Below are positions 17,960 to 29,895 of a stretch of 64,000 nucleotides of DNA, piece after piece. Position 1 is the stretch's first letter; each line of letters starts with the position of its first letter. Below the pieces are notes generated by a model that was not told the origin of the DNA, searched no databases, and worked only from the letters and a program-made list of their open reading frames with translations. The stretch is from NCBI GenBank assembly GCA_026770025.1, contig JAMXDE010000009.1, positions 1,463,001-1,527,000 on the forward strand. Reading direction: 5' to 3'. Position numbers and translations under genes: made by a program. Source of the DNA: Craspedostauros australis (taxonomy: Eukaryota; Bacillariophyta; Bacillariophyceae; Mastogloiales; Achnanthaceae).

Positions 17960-18821
17960 TCACGAACGAAGTTGGGAGCACCACAAAGGAGGATATGTGG
18001 GTGTACGGTGCGCGCATGGGCCATGGATCGCTGACCACGTACTTCTTGCACCATATGGAAACTCTGTATCAACCATGATCCGCAATACAGTACTCACACT
18101 CTGCATGGGGTTGCTTGTTGGTTGGTTCGTTGGTTTCTTCTGTTGCTCGTCAAGCTCTCTGGATGTTTGGACTGCGCTGGCTCGTCGGTTCTTGTATTTC
18201 CGCCACGCTGGCACTGGTCGCTTCGAAGAATGGAATGGATGGTGACCCTGGCAATTGTTGCTGTAACCGCGAGTGATCGCTCCTCCTGGGACTTGATAAG
18301 GGTCTCGACTGCAGTGTTGGCGCAATGGCGGAGTGCAACTCATGGTGAGATGAGGACAATAGCGTGATACGGGACGGTCGATGGAATCGCGCAGCAACCA
18401 TGCTCCTCATGGCTTCCCATCATTTCCCTCTACCATGTTCGCCATGTGCTCTTCGTAGATCGTCTCTTCCACAAACTTGGATCGGCTGGCATCGGCACTG
18501 TTGCTTTGCATCTGCTTGGTAGTGTGACTTGGAGTAGAGTGCTCTGTGTGCGAATCCGGTGGTACGGTGACGACTGCCCTGTGACGACCGCACGGCTTGT
18601 GACAATGCTGTTGCCATTCGTCCTTTGTCTGCGCAACGAACCAACAACGATGCTGATGGCGGAGTGTGGATGGAACCACGGACGTTCAATCTGCTCATGA
18701 ATGACATCGGCAACATCCCTGTGTGGGTATGTACTGTACCGCAGAGAGCAGACCAGACTCGTCGTACACAAGGTGGAGGCAGCGTGGGAGCAGTATCCAA
18801 CCCTTCAATCTCTTGAAACAT
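17960..18821 (-). pseudogene. Segment S1, unit 3
   Basis: Paralogue of 11742-12579. It begins MFQEIEGLDTAPTLPPP and breaks frame before the block SRSKFVEETIYEEHMANMVE. The arginine codon before GAW has become TGA, as in unit 4. Same unknown Ser/Arg-rich content. Confidence 0.35.
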
Positions 18822-19142
18822 CCGGTGCCTTCATCTCAGCATTCTATGGCACAAGCAGATACAATGCTTGCGGTACTGTTCCAATCCTATATATCATAGA
18901 ACATTACAGTCTATTCGTAGGTGTATTATATTACAGCGACGTGAGTCTACCACACCTCTATGCATATGATACGAGTACGGAGCGGCCCATCCATCTCATC
19001 TCATTCCATCCCATCGTGTCGTGATGCATCACAGGTGAGAGTTTTGGTACCATTCATCAAGCGATTGCGGTACTGAGATGAGCTTTTGCTCCTGACCGCT
19101 TTATTTGGTGTGAGTTGCAGTGGCTTGGTGTCAGACAGCTTC

Positions 19143-21376
19143 TCATGGTAGACAGCATCGCGAGTCGACGATCTGCTTCGTCCACGGCGATTTGATTGAA
19201 GGGCCCGTGTGATGACGGGCGTTCCTTGCCATGTCGTTGTTTACAATGCCGTCCATCTTCATCTCGCTCATTGCTGTGCCGTTCGACGCTGTCAATTCGA
19301 TATCCTCTTGATCTGTTTCGTTGTCGCGCCGATGGTGATCGTTCATCGGAGGACTTCCTTCGTTGATCTTCGCCACATGGTGTCGATTGGCTACGGTCAC
19401 GTTGATTTGGTCTTCGCGACCTTCCTCGGTCATGCTTTCACGAAGGTGAGCCGTTGCGCCGTTGCAAACCAGTACCAGTGGAGTGCGCATTTGAGTTGGA
19501 TTGGCGTGAACGCGAGGCTGCGTTCATATCATCCAAACAGCCAGATGTTCGTTGTCTCTGCAATGATGGAGATGAGTCCATCGATACTTGCGCAGTTCTT
19601 CTGCGGTAGCGATCAGACGGGCCTCGACGACTCCACGCCAATGGCGAGCGGCAGCTTCTTCCAGAGGAGCAAGTGTGCATTGCTCCGTCGCGACGATGAC
19701 TCAATGATGGCGAACGCTCCACACTCTTTGATCTTGACGATGTCGAGTGCGGCTTGCCACTGGTGTGCTGTGCGCTTCTCCGCCAGTGCCGTGGAGACGG
19801 TGATATCGATGGTAATATCAATGGTGATGACACGCCTCATGTTTTGCTGGAGTGGTGACGTCGGGACCCATTGCCAAGCACCTTGGAGATCCTTTCCTTC
19901 ATCTCATCGCGCAGAGCACCCGTGCTTCGTCCACGTGAACGTCGTTGCTTTGAGTCTTCACTTGGGCGCAACGAACTGCGTGCAGATCTGTTGTGAGAAG
20001 GAGCCCCTCGTTCCTTCTTGTTCGATTTCAATTCAATTGCCAAACTCAAGGCTCCAGGACTGGATGGGGCTTGGGGTTGTGGCCGAGACACCTCCATGTT
20101 CGTGGTTGCGTTCGAACTGTTGAAGATTGAGTTTGGATTTGGACTGTGATGATGATGACGGTGGCGACGGCGATGATGACGGCGATGATGACGCCTTTGC
20201 GGATGCTTCAGTCAAGGCAAGATCGGCCAATTGCGATGGTCAAGATTCGAGAGATGGTCGTTGCTTCGATTTGGGAGGATGGGTCAACGACACTTCACGT
20301 ATTGATGATCGTTTGACCTTGAGGATGCTGTCCAACGCCGACCTGCACTTGTTCAACGACAAAGACTGCTGTCTCTATTCATGTGTGCGACTGAAGGGGG
20401 CTGGTGTAGATGCCGCGCTCTGACCTCCAGGCGTGACAGGGGCCGCAGAGCTTCTCCCACCGTTCGTTGCAGCAACACTTGGCGCAACGTCGACGCTGCC
20501 ATCGTCGTCGTCTTGGAGACTTGGCAGATTGGAGAGTGACTCCGGGCTCTTGCTGCGAGACTTTTTCGTTGTCGCAACTCGAGGTAGGGCCAGCGTGCTG
20601 GCTGCGCTCATCGCGCCTGGTGTGCCGGATGTGCCCGTCTTTCAAGAATTCCAAGAATTCCAAACTCTTGCTCCTCGATTTGTCGGTGCTGGTCGTTCCG
20701 TTGGAATTCGTTTGTGTCGTTGGCCTGCGTCTCCGACTCTGGGCAAGCATCATCTTGTCTTGGCTGCTCCGTTCGCGGGTTGCGCCGAGTGCTGGGGCTG
20801 TGGCGAAGCTGAGTCCATCTGGGGTGTTTGGCGACGGTATCGATTCGTTGTTGATGAACTTGCTGGGATCAAAGGAGCTGAATGACATCTCGTGAGCTTG
20901 CATGTCAAGAATGTCGAGCATGTCCAGACTCTTCGCATGTGATCGTTTCACAGCCGAAGCTTTCGCATCTTTTGCTGTACTTCTGTTGGCACTGCTTGGT
21001 GTATCTGTGCTGACACTCGCACGACGACCTGATTTTGCAGCTGCTTTGGCCTCTTTGGCTACGCTTGTGGGCTTGCTCGCCTTCGATTTCGTGTCGGCCT
21101 GTTGCGATTGCTTGGTCTCCGTTTGCTTCTCAGCTATCAGTCTGACACCGTCCTCTTCCAGCAACTTCGATCGTCATGACCGCATGACCGCACGGGCTGG
21201 ACGAAGGTTCGAACAGAGTACCTATCAGGCTGGACGCTTGGCTGTGGCAACTCCCAGAGTAGATCGTGCTCATGGAAGGTTCCATAGTAATACTCTTGGT
21301 CGTAGGACGGGTGGGTCAAGATGCGGAGCAACTGGCGAGGCTTCCCACAGTTCCTCTTGGATGTCGATGTCTCATC
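19143..21376 (-). pseudogene. Segment S2, unit 3: Lys/Ser/Ala-rich unknown protein, multiply shifted
   Basis: Longest version of S2. A small deletion relative to unit 2 shifts the frame near 21320, just after the N-terminal block. From 21164 a 260-residue frame carries KLLEEDGVRLIAEKQTETKQ, the Lys/Ala/Ser-rich region and RSKSLEFLEFLK. The next block (20611-20375) continues in another frame with KSRSKSPESLSNLPS. A Ser-rich block (20230 down) and SKQRRSRGRSTGALRDEMKE (20097-19837) follow, and then the RTPLVLVCN block. Short SKSLE(F/S)L motifs recur. The order of blocks is the same in unit 4, so the ancestral gene was about 650-700 residues. No family is recognised; a disordered nuclear protein is a guess. 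Confidence 0.4.
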
Positions 21377-21824
21377 ATCTTGTCTGATTGTTTGTGTTGG
21401 TGTTTGCGTCGGTGGTACCAATTGTGAAGGGATGCGGCGCTGTTGGAGGGGTCGCCATCACCATCACCATCGTCGAACAGAGTTGTGTCGAATGAAGAGA
21501 ACAGAGAGATGTTCGTTGTGAGTGTTTGTGTGCGTCATTGGTTGAATGAACTACGGATGGCAGACAGACGAGTACTCAACAAACACGCCAACAATTCTTG
21601 ACACCACCCAAAACAACGAATCTTCGATTTTGCACCCATGATCCATCAAGCGACTTCAACACAACGAGAGAGAGCGAGAAAGAGAGAGCAAGAAAAATGA
21701 AATGGCATGACTATGTTTGCATTGATGGAGGTATCAGCCAACACTGAGACATTGTCCGTCACGCAACGAAGCAACAAGGCAGCGAAGCAATGAAGTAATC
21801 AAGTAAGTAGCGGCTGCGCAAATT

Positions 21825-22925
21825 ATGGCACGCCAACCAGAATCAACGAAGGCGACCATTGCAAGAGACAATGATGATGCCGATGATGCTGATGATGATG
21901 ATGACGCTGATGATGAGTGGCAAGCGGCGACAAACAGCGTTCCCAAACTTGTCAGATCGCTCAACAACATCAGAAAGGAAGATGTCAAACCAATTGCTCC
22001 GGAGTAGAGGAGAGCTTGGGACATGGGCAATGGCAGCGCCAACAACAGAACCAACTGTAATGGCAACAGCAACGGCAAGACATGTCATGGCCCATGGTGC
22101 GGTCTGGATTCAAGTCATCAGCAGCCGCACGCACGCACATAAACGTCCGATGCACTGTCGGAAACGGAGATGCAGCAAATGTTGGACGGGTGCATCCGTG
22201 AGATCGGCCGCAGCGACTTCTTTCGAGAATTGCAGAGCCATCAGCTCGGAGATATTCCTCAGTTTCCACAACACGTACCACAACCAGCCACGCTTGTTCA
22301 TACCGATGCTCAAAGCGATACGTCCCCACCACAAACCGCACATGATGAGACAGAGGCACTGTCTCCTTGGATCCACCATTATTGAAATCCTGTGCAATGG
22401 CATCGGCGACTTCTCCCTTTGCTCGTCATCTTTGTCGGCCATATCGAAAACCATGCAACTGCTGGCATACGCTTGTACCTTGCGCAACATCATGCACGAA
22501 CTGCACTAACAGCAACAGCAACAACAACAACAAGCTGACAGTCGCAGTACGCTCCACTTCATCAAGTTGGATTCGAGTCCAACAAGCCATGCATGATGCC
22601 CGCGGGGTCCACCATCGTTTCCCGCAAAAACTCCTTCCACACTAACGAAACCAACGAACGTGGAAACCATATGATCGGCAACGACGATCACGGCGATGAC
22701 AGCGGTGGCTGAACCATCTTCTTCATGTCGCATTGGCCAATGATGCTGCACACCAACGTGCCGTGCGCCAACCGGGATCATCTGCAATTCATGCACAGAA
22801 GATCATGCGCATCTCGCGGCCCAGCCAGACCGCGCTGCGAACGATACGGGACTGCATGGAGCAGCATGCTGTGCATATCACCAAAGGCGACGGTGAAGGC
22901 ATGCCGGACGCACCATTCAATGATT
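21825..22925 (+). pseudogene. Segment S3, unit 3: Gln/Asn-rich unknown protein with stops
   Basis: Begins MARQPESTKATIARD followed by an Asp-rich run, then a TAG shared by all units after APE. The same frame continues, hits a unit-specific TAA where unit 4 has GAA, and resumes at LSETEMQQMLDGCIREIGRS with PQFPQHVPQPATLVH, ending near 22385. Further coding-like pieces in other frames are LLAYACTLRNIMHELH and SQTALRTIRDCMEQHAVHIT, up to about 22925. The order and peptide content match unit 4. The shared TAG could mark an intron boundary instead of damage; the TAA is a true difference. Confidence 0.4.
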
Positions 22926-23074
22926 GGATCTCAAGTTGCTCCACCTCCTTTCACATAGTTACTATCCTAATGACTATTCTGACGACTATTTTATCCGTCG
23001 ACTCAATTCTGTCATGCGTTCACTTGTGGAAGATTTCTGGTACGGTATGGCATGGCATGGTCTGGTGTGGCGCT

Positions 23075-24717
23075 TCACTCCTCTTCTGCACCAGCACCAT
23101 CCGTCTCAACCACTATGGATGATTTGGTAGTCATAGAGCAGACGAAGTCCACCAATGTCACCCGATCCATGTATGAATCCATTTGTTCTGTACCCTTGTC
23201 CTCATCGACAACCTTGTACAGCTCCATCATGGACATATGACTGTACTCATCTTCAATACCATCACTCTCCGCTCCCCCATTGCGGAGGACACAAATACCT
23301 CCCATCAGTTGAGGTTGTAGAATTAGTTTGCTTAAATCTAGATGAGTGAACGTATCCTTCTCACTTTCAGCTGCCATTCTCATCGCCATATCCTTCAACA
23401 CCACGCAGTTGTGCTGATGAGCGAATATCAACACATCTATCATGGTGTCCTCTGTGAGATGCTTGCGGGCCAACTCTGCTTCAAGAACAAGCTTGAGTCG
23501 CCAGAAGCTGAACTCGTTGGCCACAAGGATCAGCTGTTGCAGATGATCTTGTCCAGTGAGGGTGGGAGTTGGCTGGTTTGTGTCACCGGTATTGGCGTTG
23601 TCATCATGATTGTTGTTGTCGAAGGATATCTCACCTGTGTAGATGCATTGGAGGACGTATCGGACGTGTTTTGGTTGAAGGTTGGGAAGAGGAATGGTTG
23701 TTTGCATGGGAGCTGCGCCGTCTTCGGTGTCATCATTCGCGTGCTGGTGTTGGATTCCAGAGTTGATCAGAGTCTCAATGGATGGGACGGTGATCATGAG
23801 GACTCCAGAGTTGGCCTTGATTGGCTGTTGTTGGTTGTCTCCTTGTTCGCACAAGAAGATGGTGCCTGTCCTGTTCTCGGCTTGGAAGGATCTGAGCCAG
23901 TCTTCTCCGATGCTGATGTTGGTCCTCTTGTGGCTACTGTGTTGTGTTCATTCTCTTGCTTCTTTCGCTTCGGCTGGTGTCTCAACTGTTGTTGCAGTTG
24001 TTCATTCTCTTGTTCCTTCCGCTTCAACTTCTGTCCCAACTGGTGTTTCAGTTGTTCGTTCTCCTGCTTCTCCCGTTCCAACTGTTGCCGCAGTCGCGAG
24101 TTGCAGCGACTCAGATGGTTGAGATGTTGAGAAATGATTCGAAGTTTTGCATTGAAGAATTCGAGGGGTGTTTTGTTGTCGTTGTTTTGGATGCCGGTAT
24201 CAGCATTGGCTGATGCCACGAGGTAATTCATGCACTCCACGTGCTCGTACAGGCATGCATGATGAAGGGGAGTTTCACCATACTTGCCTTTGCAGTTGAC
24301 GTCAGCCCCACATGATTCGATGAGGTACTTCACACACTCCAGTTGGCCGTGTTTGCATGCCTGCTGAAGGGGGGTGTCACCATCGCAGCTTTTGCAGTTG
24401 ATGTCAGCCCCACATGATTCAATGAGGTACTTCACACACCACAGCTGGCCCCTGCCACATGCATCAATAAGGGGAGTAGAACCAAGCCTGGCTTTGCGGT
24501 TGACGTCAGCCCCACATGATTCGAAGAGGTACTTCACACACTCCAGGTGGCCCTCAATGCATGCCTCATGAAGGGGAGTGGAACCCATGTCGTCTGTAAC
24601 CTTGTTGATGTCAACTCCTTCATTCTGCGTCTTGTTCTGCTTCTTCCATTCCTTCAACACCCACAAGTCACCTGCACTGGCAGCATCAAGGAGTTGGTAG
24701 TCTGTGATATTCGGCAT
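23075..24717 (-). pseudogene. Ankyrin repeat - coiled coil - BTB-like gene, copy 3, frameshifted
   Basis: The first frame (24717-23794) gives the cap MPNITDYQLLDAASAG, about four full ankyrin repeats plus a partial fifth, and a Gln/Lys/Glu coiled coil. It then leaves the family sequence near 23940. The BTB-like part continues in a different frame (open from about 23930 to 23075) with FLCEQGDNQQQPIKANSG, IYTGEISFDN and LIFAHQHNC, ending after LVDFVCSM. One indel between coiled coil and BTB explains this, and translation would yield a truncated ankyrin-coil protein of 307 residues. An intron is unlikely because the other copies are continuous here. Confidence 0.8.
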
Positions 24718-25160
24718 TTTGAGAGGCTGGTCGATGGTTGCTGGACGACTGGTGTGGGATTGGCTGTCAAGGAAGTGTGTTGTCTGAGCTATCTACTATG
24801 GCAGAGATATCAATGGTGGTGTCTTCAATAGCTTGTATTAGGATGAGTACTATTCGCTGTGTGATGACTATGAGTGGCAGTTCGATGTCTGTTGTTGATG
24901 TGCTCGATTATGGGGTTGATTGGTGTGTGTTGTTGTTTGTGTTTGCCTCCTCTTGATCGTACGCGTCAAGATCGTGTGGTTTGGATCCTTCTGTTCTCAT
25001 CCATCACGGAAATGGACACAGACAACAAGAAGGAAGGAAACACGTTCCCACCACAACAGAGTTCTCTTTTGCGGATCTTCGAAAACCCGAATCTTCGACC
25101 GATTCGACTACGATCAAGACCATCGAAGAAGATCAACGAATGCGACAGATCAATAGGGAG
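24718..25160. promoter_or_regulatory. Upstream region of ankyrin/BTB copy 3, ending at the outer TE boundary
   Basis: The first 200 bp match the conserved upstream block of the family. About 24915-25070 matches the unit-boundary sequence (CATCCATCACGGAAATG and ACCACAACAGAG). The match ends near 25150, where the sequence TAGGGAGATAT of the proposed outer transposable element begins. Confidence 0.45.
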
Positions 25161-25164
25161 ATAT

Positions 25165-25322
25165 GACCCGGTTGTGTGACGGGACCTGCAGTCGGTCCTG
25201 AAGGGGTGGCAACTTACGGGGCTTTCAACCAAACCACCCACATATTCATAAACTAGAGAAAAATATAAGAATCACAGTGGACGCCGATTTTTCTTTATTG
25301 TCGAATTTTAATTTTTATGGAC
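25165..25322 (+). repeat. Left TIR of the 8.7-kb element
   Basis: Inverted copy of 33726-33883. Shared blocks include GGGACCTGCAGTCGGTCCTG, itself containing the palindrome CCTGCAG, and ATATTCATAAACTAGAG. Confidence 0.85.
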
Positions 25323-25438
25323 CCATTGATTTCGCGCTCATCTAGACACGACTAGCGCACAACGGCCAGATTCAGTGTCTTTGTACCTTGATTCGGATCG
25401 CCAAAAGAAGAATTCTCGATGTCAATTGCAGTGCTAAT

Positions 25439-28400
25439 TTATTTTTTTAGTCCCTCCATTGCAGCTCTGACTCGCCGAAGCAATTGTGTCCTCACATTTT
25501 GTTCCACCAACTCCGGAGATTCCGTATTCTCCTTCATTGTTTGTGTCTCGCACGCAATTTGCTCCGATGCTTCGTTTTCTTCTTGTTGCAGCGCGATTTC
25601 CTCCTCATCTGCTGTTGTGTGTTGTGCAGGCACGATCTCTGTGTGGGTGCTGTTTGTGTTCGTCGGTGGTTGGGTGATTGTTGTGTTCGTTGCGTTTTTG
25701 TTGATTGTGGTTTCCGGGGTACTAGCGTTCGCGGTCTTCGGTTTCGTGCGCTGGTACGAAGCTGACATGAACTGCTTCACTCGCATTGGGTTCACATGTA
25801 CCCGTGCATACCAGTCAGTCTTCATTTTGGTCGTCTCCATGCACCGCCTGTATGCCTCGTACTCGGTTGGTCTGTTCTTCGGGTCCGCGCGTGCCACTCT
25901 GCACACCTCCTCCAACACTTCCACCAGGTATGGACGAATGGGCTCGTTGCGTCGTAGGGCTTTCGCAGCCCAACCAGGTTCAGCCAATCGCGGGTGTTCT
26001 GTTGCTGCTGTGGTGTCCTGCAGCACAGTACTTACGTCAGGTGTCTCCAAGGCTGCCATGTTGATTGCTTCAAGGTATGTCAGCGCCTTGCTTTCGGTGG
26101 CACTCTTCGCAAACCTGAGAGTCTTTTTCTGCTTCCGCGGTGATATTGCTGTGAGTGGTTGTTGCATCGATTGGTGTTCGTTGATGATGGGAACCTCGGA
26201 ATTCATGACATCATAGTCTTCCCATTCAGCTTCCTCCACACGCACTGGATCAGTGACATTTGAAGCCGCAAGCAAGTCTGCATAGCCGTTTCTGTGTTGC
26301 ACCTCGTGCGTTGATCGTACATTCATGCCCTTCGCGCGGAACCTGATGCGTGGATTTGTCTTGTGCGTCACACAGCGACCTTTCAAACCCGATGCGTCAA
26401 CCAAGACGGTGGTAGTACCTCTGATATTTCCCATTCGCATCGCGTCGAAAATTTCGTGTTCGGTTTGAATCTTGCCACCACTTTGCACGTAAGATCGTAG
26501 TACGATAGTGATGTAAGCGAAATGAGTGTCGATTCGCCCTTTGCCCGTTTGGGCTTCTGTGTAGATCCAGATGACAAATTGGGGAAGTCCGTTGCGTGAC
26601 GCGTTCTTGTTGATCCGCGATGAGACGAGCGCGATGTGCTCGTGGCTGGCGAAGCAGCCCGCGTTGTCTGACTGCAGGATGATTTCTGTCACCGATGGTA
26701 GGAGATCGTGTACCTTCTTCTGGATGACTTTGAGAAGCCCACCAACTTGAAGCGTGTCTTGGGTTGGCCGGCCATGAACAATTATATCAACAAAGCGATA
26801 CGTGAATTCGTCATCTTTGCAGGTGACAATCATAACACCAAGGAGCGACATGCCCTTCTTGCCCCAGTACTCTGTCTGTGATTCTCCTTGCGCTGTCGGC
26901 AGAATCTTCTGCTTATGGTCGATGACAACATAGGCGCACTTGTCATTGTTGTTGAGCTTGGCCTTGTACTTGTTCATCTGATCAAATTGGACCTTTGCTC
27001 GAACTTGGTGTGCCATGTATGCAGTGATCTCGTTGTTCAAGCCCGGTACCGCCTCCAGCATTGTGCGAAGTTCATCCTCGTGGTCGCCAAGATGATTGGC
27101 CTTGAGCGTCTCGATGAATGGTACGACGCGATCATCCATGAATCGCATCGCTTCTCCACATCTGTCGCATACTTTGCCTTGTTGATCATGAGCGATGGGA
27201 GAAAGGGCATTGGTGTCACACTCTGTTGTTGCTGTGGGAGGATGAATGACCACGCATGTCGTATCGGTGCTGGCAGGTGCTGTTGTGGTGGTGGTGCTGA
27301 GTGTAGATTTAGCCTGTCGCGTTTTTGAATCGCGGCGAAGCGCGAAATGAGCGCAGTGCATGGGATCTTCTTTGCACTTGATCTGCATGTGCGAAGCAGT
27401 ATACTCCCACTTGAGGAATGTGATCATTAGGTCCAGATCGCGCACCAATGTCTCACAGGTTTGAATATATTCAATTGCTGCATCGTCGCGTGCGTCATCA
27501 CCGTTGAATGAATCTTCCAGGAGAGCACTCAAGCGCACGAGCATCTCCTTCAACGTCTTCATTGCCATCCAGAAGTAGTTTTCAAAAGAGGAGAGACCAG
27601 TAACCACTTTTCCTCTGCGCGTGAGCAGTCCTGTCATTGATCGGAATGCTTGCTCGCCAACTGGGTTGTTCGTCGTAGTTTTGTACATTTGGAAGAGTTC
27701 GCCCACGCTCGTTCCGCCACGTTCGAATACTGGCACATTTTCAAATATCACCCCACCCCATTTGATATTGTGACAAAGGCCCGCCTTGTATGTGGTTGTG
27801 TTGCTGATGAAGGACACCACACCAGCCAAGCTGTAAGCGCTGACGCGATAGTTGTAGACAGCAGCACTAGCCACGTTGCCCTCGCGCAACAGCTCGTAGT
27901 AGTTGCGCAGAGTGAGGAGCTGGCCCCGCGTGACGGTGTATTGATGTGGCAAGAGGCCGAGACGCTGAATGTCAGGAAGTTCGCCCTTGGATCGGGTGAG
28001 GAGGTTCGTGCACTGGCGTGGCGAAGCAGACATGGCAAGAATGCACCTTGCTGTTCGTGCGATGTTCTTCTCGCCGACAAGGCAAATCGTGTATAGGTTG
28101 GGAGCCAGCTTGACTGGTGGCAAGTCCACTCCCGCGCGCACGAACGCAACCACTTGCTCCATCTGAGGAACTGGCAAGGTCATGGCTGGGATCAACGCTT
28201 TCCACAGCGCATTGGAGGCCACTGCGAAGATCTTCTTTGCTTTGCTCCACACTTGCTTGTCGGAATTGCGCCCCAACACAAACCCGTAATGCGGCAAGTC
28301 GGCCAGCACAGTCGCAAGGTTCTTCACTCCGAGCTCTTGCAAAACCTCGTGGATGGTTTCAAACGCATCTCTCTTGTTCGTGTTGTGCTTGTCTTGGAAT

Positions 28401-29059
28401 CTTCCCGCATTTGATTTCCTGCTCTTGATTTTGTTGCGTCCCTTGGGACGGAAGGCTTCGTTGTCGCCAGCGTCGCCACATTGGATGCGCTTGCCTTTCT
28501 TTGCTGGTTGGATAGTCAGTGCGGGAAGGGGTGCAGGGAAAGCTGGAGGAGTCGGGACCCAGACTTTGACATGCACTTTTGTATTCGCATTGACACCATG
28601 TCCAAAGGCCTGCACAGTGACCTTGGAGGTATCAAGAATCATGCCATTGTCAGTGGTGATGTGCACGCGAACGAAGAGCTTCTCGTTGGTTGCATTGAGT
28701 GTGCGAACCTGTTCGTTGTTGGTGAGGATCTCAACATCACACTCGTTGTCGAAGGTCGCGCCTTTGAGTGCAGGAGGCAACAGCTTGTTTGTTGTAGGTG
28801 GTGGAATGTGTTGCTTACCACCCATACCCAATGGAGGCAGAAGCTTCTCACCAGTAGATGGCGCAAACAGTTCCTTGCAATTGATCGGATCCGATGGAAA
28901 CGGGCGCACAGATGGAGAGGATGGCAAGCGTTGCTTCTTGGAGGGAGAAGGATTGGCGTCCTTCGACGCAGCTTCCATGGTAGAGACGGGCATTGCCTTA
29001 TGCCAGCAGATGATTGAGGGATAATTGTAGATTATGATTGCCTTCCTTCTTGCCTCCAC
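25439..29059 (-). CDS. 1206-residue protein with DDE-like triad; candidate transposase of unclassified family
   Basis: Intact single-exon frame. The likely start is the ATG at 28978 (MEAASKDANPSPSKKQR) or 28993 rather than the first one at 29059. The N-terminus is Pro/Lys-rich with basic patches. A Cys/His pair (HMQIKCKEDPMHCAHF) and CDRCGEAM, near residues 560-660, look like zinc ligands. An RNase-H-like region follows, with candidate catalytic acids in YVVIDHKQ (about 713), LQSDNAGCF (about 798) and YTEAQTGKGRID (about 834). The second and third are separated by 36 residues. The C-terminus is Thr/Asn/Glu-rich and hydrophilic. It sits just inside the left TIR of the 8.7-kb element, in the usual position of a transposase. 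I do not recognise the superfamily. Neither RT nor integrase zinc finger is present. Confidence 0.8.
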   Translation of the reverse strand: MEARRKAIIIYNYPSIICWHKAMPVSTMEAASKDANPSPSKKQRLPSSPSVRPFPSDPINCKELFAPSTGEKLLPPLGMGGKQHIPPPTTNKLLPPALKGATFDNECDVEILTNNEQVRTLNATNEKLFVRVHITTDNGMILDTSKVTVQAFGHGVNANTKVHVKVWVPTPPAFPAPLPALTIQPAKKGKRIQCGDAGDNEAFRPKGRNKIKSRKSNAGRFQDKHNTNKRDAFETIHEVLQELGVKNLATVLADLPHYGFVLGRNSDKQVWSKAKKIFAVASNALWKALIPAMTLPVPQMEQVVAFVRAGVDLPPVKLAPNLYTICLVGEKNIARTARCILAMSASPRQCTNLLTRSKGELPDIQRLGLLPHQYTVTRGQLLTLRNYYELLREGNVASAAVYNYRVSAYSLAGVVSFISNTTTYKAGLCHNIKWGGVIFENVPVFERGGTSVGELFQMYKTTTNNPVGEQAFRSMTGLLTRRGKVVTGLSSFENYFWMAMKTLKEMLVRLSALLEDSFNGDDARDDAAIEYIQTCETLVRDLDLMITFLKWEYTASHMQIKCKEDPMHCAHFALRRDSKTRQAKSTLSTTTTTAPASTDTTCVVIHPPTATTECDTNALSPIAHDQQGKVCDRCGEAMRFMDDRVVPFIETLKANHLGDHEDELRTMLEAVPGLNNEITAYMAHQVRAKVQFDQMNKYKAKLNNNDKCAYVVIDHKQKILPTAQGESQTEYWGKKGMSLLGVMIVTCKDDEFTYRFVDIIVHGRPTQDTLQVGGLLKVIQKKVHDLLPSVTEIILQSDNAGCFASHEHIALVSSRINKNASRNGLPQFVIWIYTEAQTGKGRIDTHFAYITIVLRSYVQSGGKIQTEHEIFDAMRMGNIRGTTTVLVDASGLKGRCVTHKTNPRIRFRAKGMNVRSTHEVQHRNGYADLLAASNVTDPVRVEEAEWEDYDVMNSEVPIINEHQSMQQPLTAISPRKQKKTLRFAKSATESKALTYLEAINMAALETPDVSTVLQDTTAATEHPRLAEPGWAAKALRRNEPIRPYLVEVLEEVCRVARADPKNRPTEYEAYRRCMETTKMKTDWYARVHVNPMRVKQFMSASYQRTKPKTANASTPETTINKNATNTTITQPPTNTNSTHTEIVPAQHTTADEEEIALQQEENEASEQIACETQTMKENTESPELVEQNVRTQLLRRVRAAMEGLKK

Positions 29060-29895
29060 CTGCTCTACTTTGCGTTACTCCACAAGTAGCGCACTCTGCC
29101 ATGCCGTCTCTGCTTACTCCGTGCCTGTTCCAAGAACCACGCCTGAATTCCAAACCTGCGCCACCTGGTCGCCCATTTACTTTGCTTCCATGTTTTGGCG
29201 TCAAGTTTTGGTGGTCGCACGTTTCCATATGTTGACACCGCAGATACAACTGAGTCGAGTCTCGCATGGTTGGACTCGACTGACTGGTCTCAGTCACGGA
29301 CGTTACCGGACTCGATCCAGTACTGGCAACAATAGATACATGACTGGACTCAATTGGGAGACTAGGATATTCTAGCTAGTTATCAGTCTAGGTCAGGCAT
29401 GATGCTGATAGGTACTGATGGGTGGATAGAGAATACTAGTGGCTTTTGGCTTGGATGGAGGCCAATTTTTTGGTAACCATTGGTAACAATTGGTAACTAG
29501 TCGTATGAGTCGATTTTGACGTAGACGCTGGTACATTTTGTACGTCAGTCCCACGCGAACCGGCCCAAAAACCACCATTTTTGACACAAACCTCTTCGGC
29601 AAGTCCATGCCGCTCCATTTGTTTGAGCTCTCCTTTTGTGAGCATTCTCATGTGTGGCTTTTAATCACCCTCTCCAAGTTTGGTGGCGATTGGTTGGGTA
29701 GGTGTCGAGATCTGCTCGTTTCTCTGGGGCCACCACTCGATATTGACATTCACGAATGCCAATCACCACGATGCATCGTGGAGAATTTCAGTGCAACTAT
29801 GCAGTGGTCATCTTGCTTCATCCTGGAGCCATCACCAATGCTCAACATTCCAATACATCATACATTCCGTCCATATTATGGTACTGTAGTTAAGT
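29060..29895. other. Non-coding region between the DDE-like gene and the piggyBac-like gene
   Basis: Contains short degenerate repeats of GACTGG/ACTCGAC (about 29262-29400). It also has an inverted partner of right-side sequence: AATACTAGTGGC at 29432-29443 pairs with 33328-33339, and GGTAACCATTGGTAAC near 29480 pairs with sites near 33050 and 33280. These may be subterminal repeats of the nested piggyBac-like element. No gene is seen. Confidence 0.45.

Larger units (their letters stand above)
17284..25160. repeat. Tandem host repeat, unit 3
   Basis: The longest uninterrupted unit (7.9 kb): upstream block, S1, S2, S3 and ankyrin/BTB copy 3. The first 0.7 kb (17284-17959) has no gene of its own and matches 11138-11741. 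Confidence 0.75.

Noticed and set aside
19209-20123. 304-codon plus-strand frame
   Set aside because: Lies antisense to S2. The equivalent plus-strand frames in units 2 and 4 are broken, and the peptide has no recognisable domain, while minus-strand blocks keep their content across units.
25439-29059. Retroviral-type integrase for the large protein
   Set aside because: No HHCC zinc finger, protease or RT is nearby, the flanks are TIRs rather than LTRs, and the acid contexts (SDNAGCF, EAQTGKG) differ from Copia integrase in this same window.
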